A DNA stretch of 64,000 bases from Cladorhizidae sp. MBARI D1340-BT2 (taxonomy: Eukaryota; Porifera; Demospongiae; Poecilosclerida; Cladorhizidae). How positions within the stretch are numbered: the first letter of the stretch is position 1; each line of letters opens with the position of its first letter. Shown in pieces: positions 9,990 to 22,311 of this stretch. A program made the position numbers and the translations under genes. The notes below the pieces were generated by a model that was not told where the DNA came from, made no database searches, and saw only the letters and a program-made list of their open reading frames with translations. The stretch is taken from contig JAQNBH010000011.1 in NCBI GenBank assembly GCA_028752905.1, positions 22,786,341 through 22,850,340 of the forward strand, in the 5' to 3' direction.

Positions 9990-10531
9990 GAAGCTCCCTC
10001 CATGGCTACTGATTTACATGCAGCCACTGTACAAGAATCAAACTTGTGTATTAGGGACTTGCAATCCAGTATGGAGGTTACTAACAATCAAGTTAGAGAC
10101 ATGCAAGTTAATCTCAGCAAACTTACATCCATTCTGTCAACTCAGACTTCTAGTCTTAGAGACTTGAAGGATTCAATTAATAGTCGTGTTCAGGAAATTT
10201 CTATTTCATTGAGTGATAAGATCTTCCTCTCTGAATAACTTGTCTTCTGATCCTACATCTATTAAGGATCAAGTTTCTTCTTCTACAGTTGCTGTTCCAT
10301 CACATCAAGAAATAAATCAATAATGTTTGCCCAAGACCTGACCTTGTGAAGTTTTGTACAGTGTGGGATAAAAGATTAATCTTAATCTCAAAACAGAAAC
10401 TCAAAGGGTTCAAGTTAAGTACAATCTTTGTTCGCCCAGATCTTTCACCAGATCTTTCACCACAAGAAAGAGCAGCAAGGAGACCTTATCATCGCCATCA
10501 CTACGATGAACATGCTTGCCTAGCCTAAATA
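9990..10531 (+). pseudogene. LINE ORF1-like fragment running into the spacer
   Basis: The frame from 10002 gives a heptad-rich, coiled-coil-like stretch (ESNLCIRDLQSSMEVTNNQV, then repeated SLRDLKDSI-type spacing). After a stop near 10238, a further frame (to about 10528) reads STIFVRPDLSPDLSPQERAA, which resembles the end of the RNA-binding domain in LINE ORF1 proteins (ifIRPDLT.eER). ORF1 normally precedes the RT, but here it lies downstream, so the arm joins pieces in a scrambled order or from two LINEs. Confidence 0.5.
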
Positions 10532-10632
10532 AATCCTTACCATCGAGTTAAACACAAATCTCATCAACCAAGCGACGAGTGTCCAGAAGGTTATGGAATT
10601 CCCAAAAATATGACATTGGCACTTCTATATAC
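10320..10632. other. Spacer (loop) of the large inverted repeat
   Basis: 313 bp of single-copy sequence lie between the arms. The first 210 bp continue the LINE ORF1-like frame of the left arm, so the left arm plus spacer looks like the parental sequence and the right arm like the inverted copy. Confidence 0.7.
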
Positions 10633-10714
10633 CTGATTTATTGATTGATGTGATGGAGCAGCAACTGTAGAAGAAGAAACTTGATCCTTAATAGATGTTA
10701 GATCAGAAGACAAG

Positions 10715-10960
10715 TTATTCAGAGAGGAAGATCTTATCACTCAAAGAAATAGAAATTTCCTGAACACGACTATTAATTGAATCCTTCAAGTCTCTAAGAC
10801 TAGAAGTCTGAGTTGACAGAATGGATGTAAGTTTGCTGAGATTAACTTGCATGTCTCTAACTTGATTGTTAGTAACCTCCATACTGGATTGCAAGTCCCT
10901 AATACACAAGTTTGATTCTTGTACAGTGGCTGCATGTAAATCAGTAGCCATGGAGGGAGC
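10715..10960 (-). pseudogene. LINE ORF1-like fragment (right arm copy)
   Basis: An inverted copy of the left-arm coiled-coil frame with identical translation over the 78 codons I compared. It lacks the downstream RPDLSPQER part, which lies in the spacer. Confidence 0.5.
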
Positions 10961-11256
10961 TTCAGCAGCTCTATAGCTTCAAAGTAAATTGGTGGAATTT
11001 GTTCAGAGGAGTCAAGCTTATCAAAGGCAGATAAAGTATCATTGATTATTAAGTCAACTGAAGGACAATTCTCTGAACCACGTCTTCGATGGTATAGGTA
11101 AAGCCAGAAGTTTCCAACTCTGAACGAGAATGATCCCAAAGCAATAGCAGAGAAATTTTCACACAGAGTTTGTTTGAGAGAATCGTGATCTCCTTTCAAC
11201 TTATATGCCTTGACAAAATTAATTAATTAATTTACACTAAATGACCAGACATCAGA

Positions 11257-11526
11257 TTACAAATGTCTAATTAAACCTAACTGTCTACCATTAGGGCAAC
11301 CAGATATGTGAGCAATTAGCAAGTGATAGATAATCAGCAAGAAATGGATGCAATGAAGGAACTGTTGCATTGTAGAAAGGTTTTTCAAGAAACCAAATTT
11401 GCCAAATAGTAATTGCAATGCTGTTTTTGAGAATGATCCTTTTGGGCCTATTGGAACACAGCTAAGCAAAGAGATTAGACCATGGTTCCTGACACTGGAT
11501 TTGTCTCCATGTTTATATATTAGCAT
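11257..11526 (-). pseudogene. LINE reverse transcriptase fragment (right arm copy)
   Basis: An inverted copy of the left-arm RT fragment with one visible amino-acid change (Leu to Phe in CIHFLLI). It has the same broken motif set. Confidence 0.6.
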
Positions 11527-11831
11527 GATTTAAGACCAGTTCACAACATGATGGTGGCCTAGCAGAGTGTTGCGGTCAGCTAATTCCTTCCATTCTGTTG
11601 AGTGGTAGAGTTAACTAAAGTAACAATTACAATCAAAACAAGCGAAGGAAAGATACGGGCCAATAGGTTCGGTCCGCTACCACCAAATGTTAGCATGGTC
11701 AGTCGCTGAATGCTTAGCGAGTCATTGAAGTTAGATAAGACCTCACAAAATACGTCTACATAGTCAGAACCACCACTGAGCTGAGGCGCTTGCAGCCAAC
11801 AATCAACACCTTTGTCATCCTAATTACTCTA

Positions 11832-11892
11832 TACAGTAGGAAGTCAGTTATCCGAACATGTTAGGACCGGAGGGAGGGTGTTCGGATAACTT
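11832..11892 (+). repeat. pogo/Tigger-like transposon terminus (right arm)
   Basis: The plus strand starts TACAGTAGGAAGTCAGTTAT, with TTCGGATAAC at the far end. It is the counterpart of 9061-9121. Confidence 0.5.
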
Positions 11893-12277
11893 AAATGTTC
11901 AGATAACTGAAGTTGCACAAAATGTTCATTAAGTTACCACAATAACCACAACACATGTACAATTATTACGACAGCATCTAAACAACATTGTGAATAACTT
12001 AATTACAAGTATTAGAGTCTGAAGCTTTGTCTCTAACTTTTGTTTCTTTTGATTTATCGATCTTATTTTTTCAGTTTCAAGCAAGAGACTGTTCAGCATC
12101 ATCATTGTGGTCATTGCAATTCCATGCTACTGCTCTTGAACATATGCACTCTGGTGTGCATCAATCCATGAACTCTGGTATGCATCAAGCCATGAACTCT
12201 GGTGCTATGAACTCTGGTGTACATCAAGAGATGAATTCTGGTGTGTTGCCTTCATGAAGTCTATAACTAGCCATGAA

Positions 12278-15200
12278 CTATAAATGTCTCAAGCCATGAA
12301 CTCTGGTGTACATCAAGCCATTAACTCTGGTGTGCATCAAGCCATGAACTTTGGTGTGCATCGAGCTAAGAACGATGATGTGCATGAAGCCATGAACTCT
12401 GGTGTAGTTCAAGCCATGAACTCTGGTGTGCATCAAGCCTTAAATTTTGGTGTGCATCAAGCTATGAACACTGTTGTGTAGCAAGACATGAACTCTGGTG
12501 TGTAGCAGTCATGAACTCTCTATCAAGCCATGAAGTGAGGCGTCTAAAGCCATGAACTCTGGTGTGTTTCAAGCCATGAACTCTGGTGTGCTTCAAGCCA
12601 TGAACACTGGTGTGTATCAAGCTATTAACTCTGGTGAGCATCAAGTCATAAACTCTGGTGTGCAACAGGCCATGAACTCTGGTGTGCATCAAGCCATGAA
12701 CTCTGGTATGTAGTAAGGCATGAACTCTGGCGTGCATCAAGCCAGTAACTCTGGTGTGTATCAAGCTAAGAATTCTGGTCTGTAGCAAGACATGAACTCT
12801 GGTGTGTAGCAGTCATGAACTCTGTATCAAGCTATGAACTCTGCTGTGTAGCAACCCTTGAACACTGGTATGTTAAGTCTTGAACTCTGGTGTGCAACAA
12901 GTCATGATCTCTGGTGTGCATCAAACCATGAACTCAGGTGTGCATCAAGCTATGAACACTGGCATGCAGCAAGCTATGAACTCTGATGTGTATCAAGCTA
13001 TGTAAGAACTATGATGTGTAGCAAGACATGAACTCTGGTGTATATCAGTCATTAACTCTGTATCAAGCCATGAACACTGGTGTCTTAAGCCATGAACTCT
13101 GGAGTGTGTCAAGCCATGAACTCTGGTGTGCATCAAGCCATGAACTCTGGTGTGCATCAAGCCATGAACTCTGGTCTGTATCAAGCTATATGAACTCTGG
13201 TGTGTAGCAAAACATGAATTCTAGTGTGTATCAAGCTATGAACTCCAGTCTCTATCAAGCTATATGAATTCTGGTGTGTAGCAAGACATGAACTCTGGTG
13301 TGCATCAAGCCATGAACTCTGGCGGGTTTCAAGCTATGAACTCTGGTCTGTATCAAGCTATCAACTCGGGTGTGTAGCAAGTTATGTGGTCTTGTGTGTA
13401 GCAGTCATGAACTCTGTATCAAGCCATGAAGTCTAGTATCTCAAGTCATGAACTCTGGTGTGTTTCAAGCCATGAACTCTGGTGTGCATCAAGCCATGAA
13501 CTCTGGTGTGAAGCAAGCCATGAACTCCGGTGTGCATCAAGCCATGAAATCTGGTGTGAAGCAAGCCATGAACTCTGGCGTGTATCAAGCAATGAATTCT
13601 TGTCTGTAGCAACACATGAACTTTGGTGTGTAGCAGTTATGAACTCCGTATCAGGCAATGAAATCTCATGTGCAGCAAGCCTTGAACACTGGTGTGTCAA
13701 CCATGTACTCTGGTGTGCCCCAAGCTATGAACTCTGGTTTGCATCAAGCCATGAACTCTGGTGTGCAACAAGCCATTAACTCAGGTTTGCATCGAACCAT
13801 GAACTCAGGTGTGCATTAAGCTATGAACAAAGAAATGAAGCAAGCTATGAACTCTGGTGTCTATCAAGCTATGTATGAACTCTGATGTGCATCAAGCCAT
13901 GAACTCTGGTGTGTATCAAGCTATTAACTCTAGTGTGTAGCAAGGCATGAACTCTGGTGTGTATGAGTCATGAATTCTGTATCAAGCCATGAACTCTGGT
14001 GGCTCGAGCCATGAACTCTGGTATGTGTCAAGCCATGAACTCTGGTGTGCATCAAGCCATGAACTTTTGTTTGCATCGAGCCATGAACTCTGGTGTGTAT
14101 CAAGCCATGAACAGTGGTGTGCATCAAGCCATGAACTCTGGTGTGCATCAATCCATGAACTCTGGTATGCATCAAGCCATGAACTCTGGTGCCATAAACT
14201 CTGGTGTACATCAAGAGATGAATTCTGGTGTGTTGCCTTCATGAAGTCTATAACTAGCCATGAACTATAAATGTCTCAAGCCATGAACTCTGGTGTACAT
14301 CAAGCCATTAATTCTGGTGTGCATCAAGCTATGAACTTTGGTGTGCAACGAGCTAAGAACGATGATGTGCATGAAGCCATGAACTCTGGTGTAGTTCAAG
14401 CCATGAACCCTGATGTGCATCAAGCCATGAACTCTGGTGTGTATCAATCTATTAACTCTAGTGTGTAGCAAGGCATGAAATCTGGTGTGTACGAGTCATG
14501 AATTCTGTATCAAGCCATGAACTCTGGTGTGCATCAAGCCATGAACACTGGTGTGCATCAAGCCATGAACTCTGGTATGCATCAAGCCATGAACTCTAGT
14601 GTACATCAAGCCATGAACACTGGTGTGCATCAACCCATGAACTCTGGTGTGCATCAAGCCATGAACTCTAGTGTGCATCAAGCCTTGAACTGTGGTGTGT
14701 AGTAAGCCATGAACACTGGTGTGCATCAAGCCATGAACTCTGGTTTGCATCAAGCCATGAACTCTTGTGTGTATCAAGCCATGAACTCTGGCTTGCATCA
14801 ATCCATGAACTTTGGTATCCAACAAGCTATGAACTGTGATGGGTATCAAGCTATGAACTCTGGTGTGTAGCAAGCTATGAACATTGGTGTGTGTCAAGCC
14901 ATGAACTCTGGTTTGCATCAAGTCATGAACTCTGGTATGCAGCAAGCCATGAACTATGGTGTGTATCAAGCTATATGAACTCTGGTGTGTAGCAAAACAT
15001 GAATTCTGCTGTGTATCAATCAAGCTATGAACTCCAGTCTATATCAAGCTGTATAAATTCTGTTGTGTAGCAAAACATGAACTCTTATGTGCATCAAGCC
15101 AAGAACTCTGGCGGGTATGAAGATATTCTAGTCTGTATCAAGCTATGAACTCGTGTGTGTATAAAGTTATGAGGTCTGGTGTGTATCAAGCTATGAACTC

Positions 15201-18200
15201 TGGGGTGTAGAAAGACATGAACTCTGGCGTACAGCAAGCCATGAACTCTGGTGTGCATCAAGCCATGAAATCTGGTGTGTATGAAGCTATGAACTCTGAT
15301 GTGCAGCAAGACATGAACTCTGGTGTGTAGCAGTCATGAACTCTGTAACTAGCCATGAACTATAGGTGTCTCAAGCCATCAACTCTGGTGTACATCAGCC
15401 ATGAACTCTGGTGTGCATCAAGCCATGAACTTTGGTGTGCATAGAGCCATGAACTATGGTGTGCATGAAGCCATGAACTCTGGTGTACATCAAGCCATGA
15501 ACTCTGGTTTGCATCAAGCCATGAACTCTGGTGTGCATCAAGCCATGAACTCTGGTGTGCATCAAGAGATGAATTCTGGTGTGTTGCCTTCATGAAGTCT
15601 ATAACTAGCCATGAACTATAAATGTCTCAAGCCATGAACTCTGGTGTACAACAAGCCATGAACTCTGATGTGCATCAAGCCATGAACTTTGGTGTGCATC
15701 GAGCTAAGAACGATGATGTGCATGAAGCCATGAACTCTGGTGTAGTTCAAGCCATGAACTCTGGTGTGCATCAAGCCATGAACTCTGGTTTGCATCAATC
15801 CATAAACTCTGGTATGCATCAAGCCATGAACTCTGGTGCCATGAACTCTGGTGTACATCAAGAGATGAATTCTGGTGTGTTGCCTTCATGAAGTCTATAA
15901 CTAGCCATGAACTATAAATGTCTCAAGCCATGAACTCTGGTGTACATCAAGCCATTAATTCTGGTGTGCATCAAGCTATGAACTTTGGTGTGCAACGAGC
16001 TAAGAACGATGATGTGCATGAAGCCATGAACTCTGGTGTAGTTCAAGCCATGAACTCTGATGTGCATCAAGCCATGAACTCTGGTGTGTGTCAAGCTATT
16101 AACTCTAGTGTGTAGCAAGGCATGAACTCTGGTGTGTACGAGTCATGAATTCTGTATCAAGCCATGAACTCTGGTGTGCATCAAGCCATGAACACTGGTG
16201 TGCATCAAGCCATGAACTCTGGTATGCATCAAGCCATGAACTCTAGTGTACATCAAGCCATGAACACTGGTGTGCATCAACCCATGAACTCTGGTGTGCA
16301 TCAAGCCATGAACTCTAGTGTGCATCAAGCCTTGAACTGTGGTGTGTAGTAAGCCATGAACACTGGTGTGCATCAAGACATGTACTTTAGTTTGCATTGA
16401 GCAATGAACTCTGGTGTGCATCAAGCTATGAACTCTGGTTTGCATCAAGCCATGAACTCTTGTGTGTATCAAGCCATGAACTCTGGCTTGCATCAATCCA
16501 TGAACTTTGGTATGCATCAAGCCATGAACTGTGATGGGTATCAAGCTATGAACTCTGGTGTGTAGCAAGCTATGAACATTGGTGTGTGTCAAGCCATGAA
16601 CTCTGGTTTGCATCAAGTCATGAACTCTGGTATGCAGCAAGCCATGAACTATGGTGTGTATCAAGCTATATGAACTCTGGTGTGTAGCAAAACATGAATT
16701 CTGCTGTGTATCAATCAAGCTATGAACTCCAGTCTATATCAAGCTGTATAAATTCTGTTGTGTAGCAAAACATGAACTCTTATGTGCATCAAGCCAAGAA
16801 CTCTGGCGGGTATGAAGATATTCTAGTCTGTATCAAGCTATGAACTCGTGTGTGTATAAAGTTATGAGGTCTGGTGTGTATCAAGCTATGAACTCTGGGG
16901 TGTAGAAAGACATGAACTCTGGCGTACAGCAAGCCATGAACTCTGGTGTGCATCAAGCCATGAAATCTGGTGTGTATGAAGCTATGAACTCTGATGTGCA
17001 GCAAGACATGAACTCTGTTGTGTAGCAGTCATGAACTCTGTAACTAGCCATGAACTATAGGTGTCTCAAGCCATCAACTCTGGTGTACATCAAGCCATGA
17101 ACTCTGGTGTGCATCAAGCCATGAACTTTGGTGTGCATAGAGCCATGAACTATGGTGTGCATGAAGCCATGAACTCTGGTGTACATCAAGCCATGAACTC
17201 TGGTTTGCATCAAGCCATGAACTCTGGTGTGCATCAAGCCATGAACTCTGGTGTGCATCAAGAGATGAATTCTGGTGTGTTGCCTTGATGAAGTCTATAA
17301 CTAGCCATGAACTATAAATGTCTCAAGCCATGAACTCTGGTGTACATCAAGCCATGAACTCTGATGTGCATCAAGCCATGAACTTTGGTGTGCATCGAGC
17401 TAAGAACGATGATGTGCATGAAGCCATGAACTCTGGTGTAGTTCAAGCCATGAACTCTGGTGTGCATCAAGCCATGAACTCTGGTTTGCATCAAGCCATG
17501 AACGCTGGTGTGCATCAAGCCATAAATTTTGGTGTGCATCAAGCTATGAACACTGTTGTGTAGCAAGACATGAACTCTGGTGTGTAGCAGTCATGAACTC
17601 TCTATCAAGCCATGAAGTCAGGCGTCTAAAGCCATGAACTCTGGTGTGTTTCAAGCGATGAACTCTGGTGTGCTTCAAGCCATGAATACTGGTGTGTATC
17701 AAGCTATTAACTCTGGTGAGCATCAAGTCATGAACTCTGGTGTGCAACAAGCCATGAACTCTGGTGTGCATCAAGCCATGAACTCTGGTATGTAGTAAGG
17801 CATGAACTCTGGCGTGCATCAAGCCAGTAACTCTGGTGTGTATCAAGCTAAGAATTCTGGTCTGTAGCAAGACATGAACTCTGGTGTGTAGCAGTCATGA
17901 ACTCTGTATCAAGCCATGAACTCTGGTGTGTAGCAACCCTTGAACACTGGTATGTTAAGCCTTGAACTCTGGTGTGCAACAAGTCATGATCTCTGGTGTG
18001 CATCAAACCATGAACTCAGGTGTGCATCAAGCTATGAACACTGGCATGCAGCAAGCTATGAACTCTGATGTGTATCAAGCTATGTAAGAACTATGATGTG
18101 TAGCAAGACATGAACTCTGGTGTATATCAGTCATTAACTCTGTATCAAGCCATGAACACTGGTGTCTTAAGCCATGAACTCTGGTGTGCATCAAGCCATG

Positions 18201-21200
18201 AACTCTGGTCTGTATCAAGCTATATGAACACTGGTGTGTAGCAAAACATGAATTCTAGTGTGTATCAAGCTATGAACTCCAGTCTCTATTAAGCTATATG
18301 AACTCTGGTGTGTAGCAAAACATGAATTCTGCTGTGTATCAATCAAGCTATGAACTCCAGTCTATATCAAGCTGTATAAATTCTGTTGTGTAGCAAAACA
18401 TGAACTCTTATGTGCATCAAGCCAAGAACTCTGGCGGGTATGAAGATATTCTAGTCTGTATCAAGCTATGAACCCGTGTGTGTATAAAGTTATGAGGTCT
18501 GGTGTGTATCAAGCTATGAACTCTGGGGTGTAGAAAGACATGAACTCTGGCGTACAGCAAGCCATGAACTCTGGTGTGCATCAAGCCATGAAATCTGGTG
18601 TGTATGAAGCTATGAACTCTGATGTGCAGCAAGACATGAACTCTGTTGTGTAGCAGTCATGAACTCTGTAACTAGCCATGAACTATAGGTGTCTCAAGCC
18701 ATCAACTCTGGTGTACATCAAGCCATGAACTCTGGTGTGCATCCAGCCATGAACTTTGGTGTTCATAGAGCCATGAACTATGGTGTGCATGAAGCCATGA
18801 ACTCTGGTGTACATCAAGCCATGAACTCTGGTTTGCATCAAGCCATGAACTCTGGTGTGCATCAAGCCATGAACTCTGGTGTGCATCAAGAGATGAATTC
18901 TGGTGTGTTGCCTTCATGAAGTCTATAACTAGCCATGAACTATAAATGTCTCAAGCCATGAACTCTGGTGTACATCAAGCCATGAACTCTAATGTGCATC
19001 AAGCCATGAACTTTGGTGTGCATCGAGCTAAGAACGATGATGTGCATGAAGCCATGAACTCTGGTGTAGTTCAAGCCATGAACTCTGGTGTGCATCAAGC
19101 CATGAACTCTGGTTTGCATCAAGCCATGAACGCTGGTGTGCATCAAGCCATAAATTTTGGTGTGCATCAAGCTATGAACACTGTTGTGTAGCAAGACATG
19201 AACTCTGGTGTGTAGCAGTCATGAACTCTCTATCAAGCCATGAAGTCAGGCGTCTAAAGCCATGAACTCTGGTGTGTTTCAAGCGATGAACTCTGGTGTG
19301 CTTCAAGCCATGAATACTGGTGTGTATCAAGCTATTAACTCTGGTGAGCATCAAGTCATGAACTCTGGTGTGCAACAAGCCATGAACTCTGGTGTGCATC
19401 AAGCCATGAAATCTGGTGTGTATCAAGCTATGAACTCTGATGTGCAGCAAGACATGAACTCTGGTGTGTAGCAGTCATGAACTCTGTAACTAGCCATGAA
19501 CTATAGGTGTCTCAAGCCATCAACTCTGGTGTACATCAAGCCATGAACTCTGGTGTGCATCAAGCCATGAACTTTGGTGTGCATAGAGCCATGAACTATG
19601 GTGTGCATGAAGCCATGAACTCTGGTGTACATCAAGCCATGAACTCTGGTTTGCATCAAGCCATGAACTCTGGTGTGCATCAAGCCATGAACTCTGGTGT
19701 GCATCAAGAGATGAATTCTGGTGTGTTGCCTTCATGAAGTCTATAACTAGCCATGAACTATAAATGTCTCAAGCCATGAACTCTGGTGTACATCAAGCCA
19801 TGAACTCTGATGTGCATCAAGCCATGAACTTTGGTGTGCATCGAGCTAAGAACGATGATGTGCATGAAGCCATTAAATCTGGTGTAGTTCAAGCCATGAA
19901 CTCTGGTGTGCATCAAGCCATGAACTCTGGTTTGCATCAAGCCATGAACTCTGGTGTGCATCAAGCCATAAATTTTGGTGTGCATCAAGCTACGAACACT
20001 GTTGTGTAGCAAGACATGAACTCTGGTGTGTAGCAGTCATGAACTCTCTATCAAGCCATGAAGTCAGGCGTCTAAAGCCATGAACTCTGGTGTGTTTCAA
20101 GCCATGAACTCTGGTGTGCTTCAAGCCATGAACACTGGTGTGTATCAAGCTATTAACTCTGGTGAGCATCAAGTCATGAACTATGGTGTGCAACAAGCCA
20201 TGAACTCTGGTGTGCATCAAGCCATGAACTCTGGTATGTAGTAAGGCATGAACTCTGGTGTGCATCGAGCCAGTAACTCTGGTGTGTAACAAGCTAAGAA
20301 TTCTGGTCTGTAGCAAGACATGAACTCTGGTGTGTAGCAGTCATGAACTCTGTATCAAGCCATGAACTCTGGTGTGTTGCAACCCTTGAACACTGGTATG
20401 TTAAGCCTTGAACTCTGGTGTGCAACAAGTCATGATCTCTGGTGTGCATCAAACCATGAAATCAGGTGTGCATCAAGCTATGAACACTGGCATGCAGCAA
20501 GCTATGAACTCTGATGTGTATCAAGCTATGTAAGAACTATGATGTGTAGCAAGACATGAACTCTGGTGTATATCAGTCATTAACTCTGTATCAAGCCATG
20601 AACACTGGTGTCTTAAGCCATGAACTCTGGTGTGCATCAAGCCATGAACTCTGGTCTGTATCAAGCTATATGAACTCTGGTGTGTAGCAAAACATAAATT
20701 CTAGTGTGTATCAAGCTATGAACTCCAGTCTCTATTAAGCTATATAAACTCTGGTGTGTAGCAAAACATGAATTCTGCTGTGTATCAATCAAACTATGAA
20801 CTCCAGTCTATATCAAGCTGTATAAATTCTGTTGTGTAGCAAAACATGAACTCTTATGTGCATCAAGCCAAGAACTCTGGCGGGTATGATGATATTCTAA
20901 TCTGTATCAAGCTATGAACTCGTCTGTGTATCAAGTTATGAGGTCTGGTGTGTATCAAGCTATGAACTCTGGCGTGTAGAAAGACATGAACTCTGGCATA
21001 CAGCAAGCCATGAACTCCGGGGTGCATCAAGCCATGAAATCTGGTGTGTATCAAGCTATGAACACTGATGTGCAGCAAGACATGAACTCTGGTGTGTAGC
21101 AGTCATGAACTCTGTAACTAGCCATGAACTATAGGTGTCTCAAGCCATCAACTCTGGTGTACATCAAGCCATGAACTCTGGTATGCATCAAGCCATGAAC

Positions 21201-22090
21201 TTTGGTGTGCATAGAGCCATGAACTATGGTGTGCATGAAGCCATGAACTCTGGTTTACATCAAGCCATGAACTCTGGTTTGCATCAAGCCTTGAACTCTG
21301 GTGTGCATCAAGCCATGAACTCTGGTGTGCATCAAGAGATGAATTCTGGTGTGTTGCCTTCATGAAGTCTATAACTAGCCATGAACTATAAATGTCTCAA
21401 GCCATGAACTCTGGTGTACATCAAGCTGGTGTGCATCAAGCCATGAACTTTGATGTGCATCGAGGTAAGAACGATAATGTGCATGAAGCCATGAACTCTG
21501 GTGTAGTTCAAGCCATGAACTCTGGTGTGCATCAAGCCATGAACTCTGGTTTGCATCAAGCCAGGAACTCTGGTGTGCATCAAGCCATAAATTTTGGTGT
21601 GCATCAAGCTATGAACACTGTTGTGTAGCAAGACAAGAACTCTGGTGTGTAGCAGTCATGAACTCTCTATCAAGCTATGAATTCAGGCGTCTAAAGCCAT
21701 GAACTCTGGTGTGTTTCAAGCCATGAACTCTGGTGTGCTTCAAGCCATGAACACTGGTGTGTATCAAGCTATTAACTCTGGTGAGCATCAAGTCATGAAC
21801 TCTGGTGTGCAACAAGCCATGAACTCTGGTGTGCATCAAGCCATGAATTCTGGTATGTAGTAAGGCATGAACTCTGGCGTGCATCAAGCCAGTAACTCTG
21901 GTGTGTATCAAGCTAAGAATTCTGGTCTGTAGCAAGATATGAACTCTGGTGTATAGCAGTCATGAACTCTGTATCAAGCCATGAACTCTGGTGTGTAGCA
22001 ACCCTTGAACACTGGTATGTTAAGCCTTGAACTCTGGTGTGCAACAAGTCATGATCTCTGGTGTGCATCAAACTATGAACTCAGGTGTGC
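12278..22090 (+). repeat. Higher-order units within the 24-bp array
   Basis: A distinctive variant string (an off-unit stretch CTATAACTAGCCATGAACTA, then ATGTCTCAAGCC, followed by units with GCTAAGAACGATGATG) recurs with starts near 12278, 14265, 15616, 15912, 17312, 18940, 19758 and 21386. Spacings are about 1987, 1351, 296, 1400, 1628, 818 and 1628 bp. The 17312-18939 and 19758-21385 blocks match unit for unit, and 18940-19757 is a shortened form. This shows kilobase-scale duplications on top of the 24-bp periodicity. Confidence 0.8.
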
Positions 22091-22311
22091 ATCAAGCTAT
22101 GAACACTGGCATGCAGCAAGCTATGAACTCTGATATGTATGAACTATGATGTGTAGCAAGACATGAACTCTGGTGTATATCAGTCATTAACTCTGTATCA
22201 AGCCATGAACACTGGTGTCTTAAGCCATGAACTCTGGAGTGTGTCAAGCCATGAACTCTGGTGTGCATCAAGCCATGAACTCTGGTGTGCATCAAGCCAT
22301 GAACTCTGGTC

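Larger units (their letters stand above)
8806..10319 (+). repeat. Large inverted repeat, left arm (1.5 kb)
   Basis: This arm is the near-perfect reverse complement of 10633-12147. I noticed only scattered single-base differences, for example one Leu/Phe change in the RT-like frame. The outer border is at the word GCATATGTTCAAGAG. The arm holds a pogo-like terminus, a LINE RT fragment and a LINE ORF1-like fragment. Such a structure can form a large hairpin or arise by inverted duplication. Confidence 0.9.
10633..12147 (-). repeat. Large inverted repeat, right arm (1.5 kb)
   Basis: Reverse complement of 8806-10319. It carries inverted copies of the LINE ORF1-like frame (10960-10715), the RT-like frame (11526-11257) and the pogo-like terminus (11832-11892). 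It ends at CTTGAACATATGC, and the 24-bp minisatellite begins at the next base. Confidence 0.9.
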
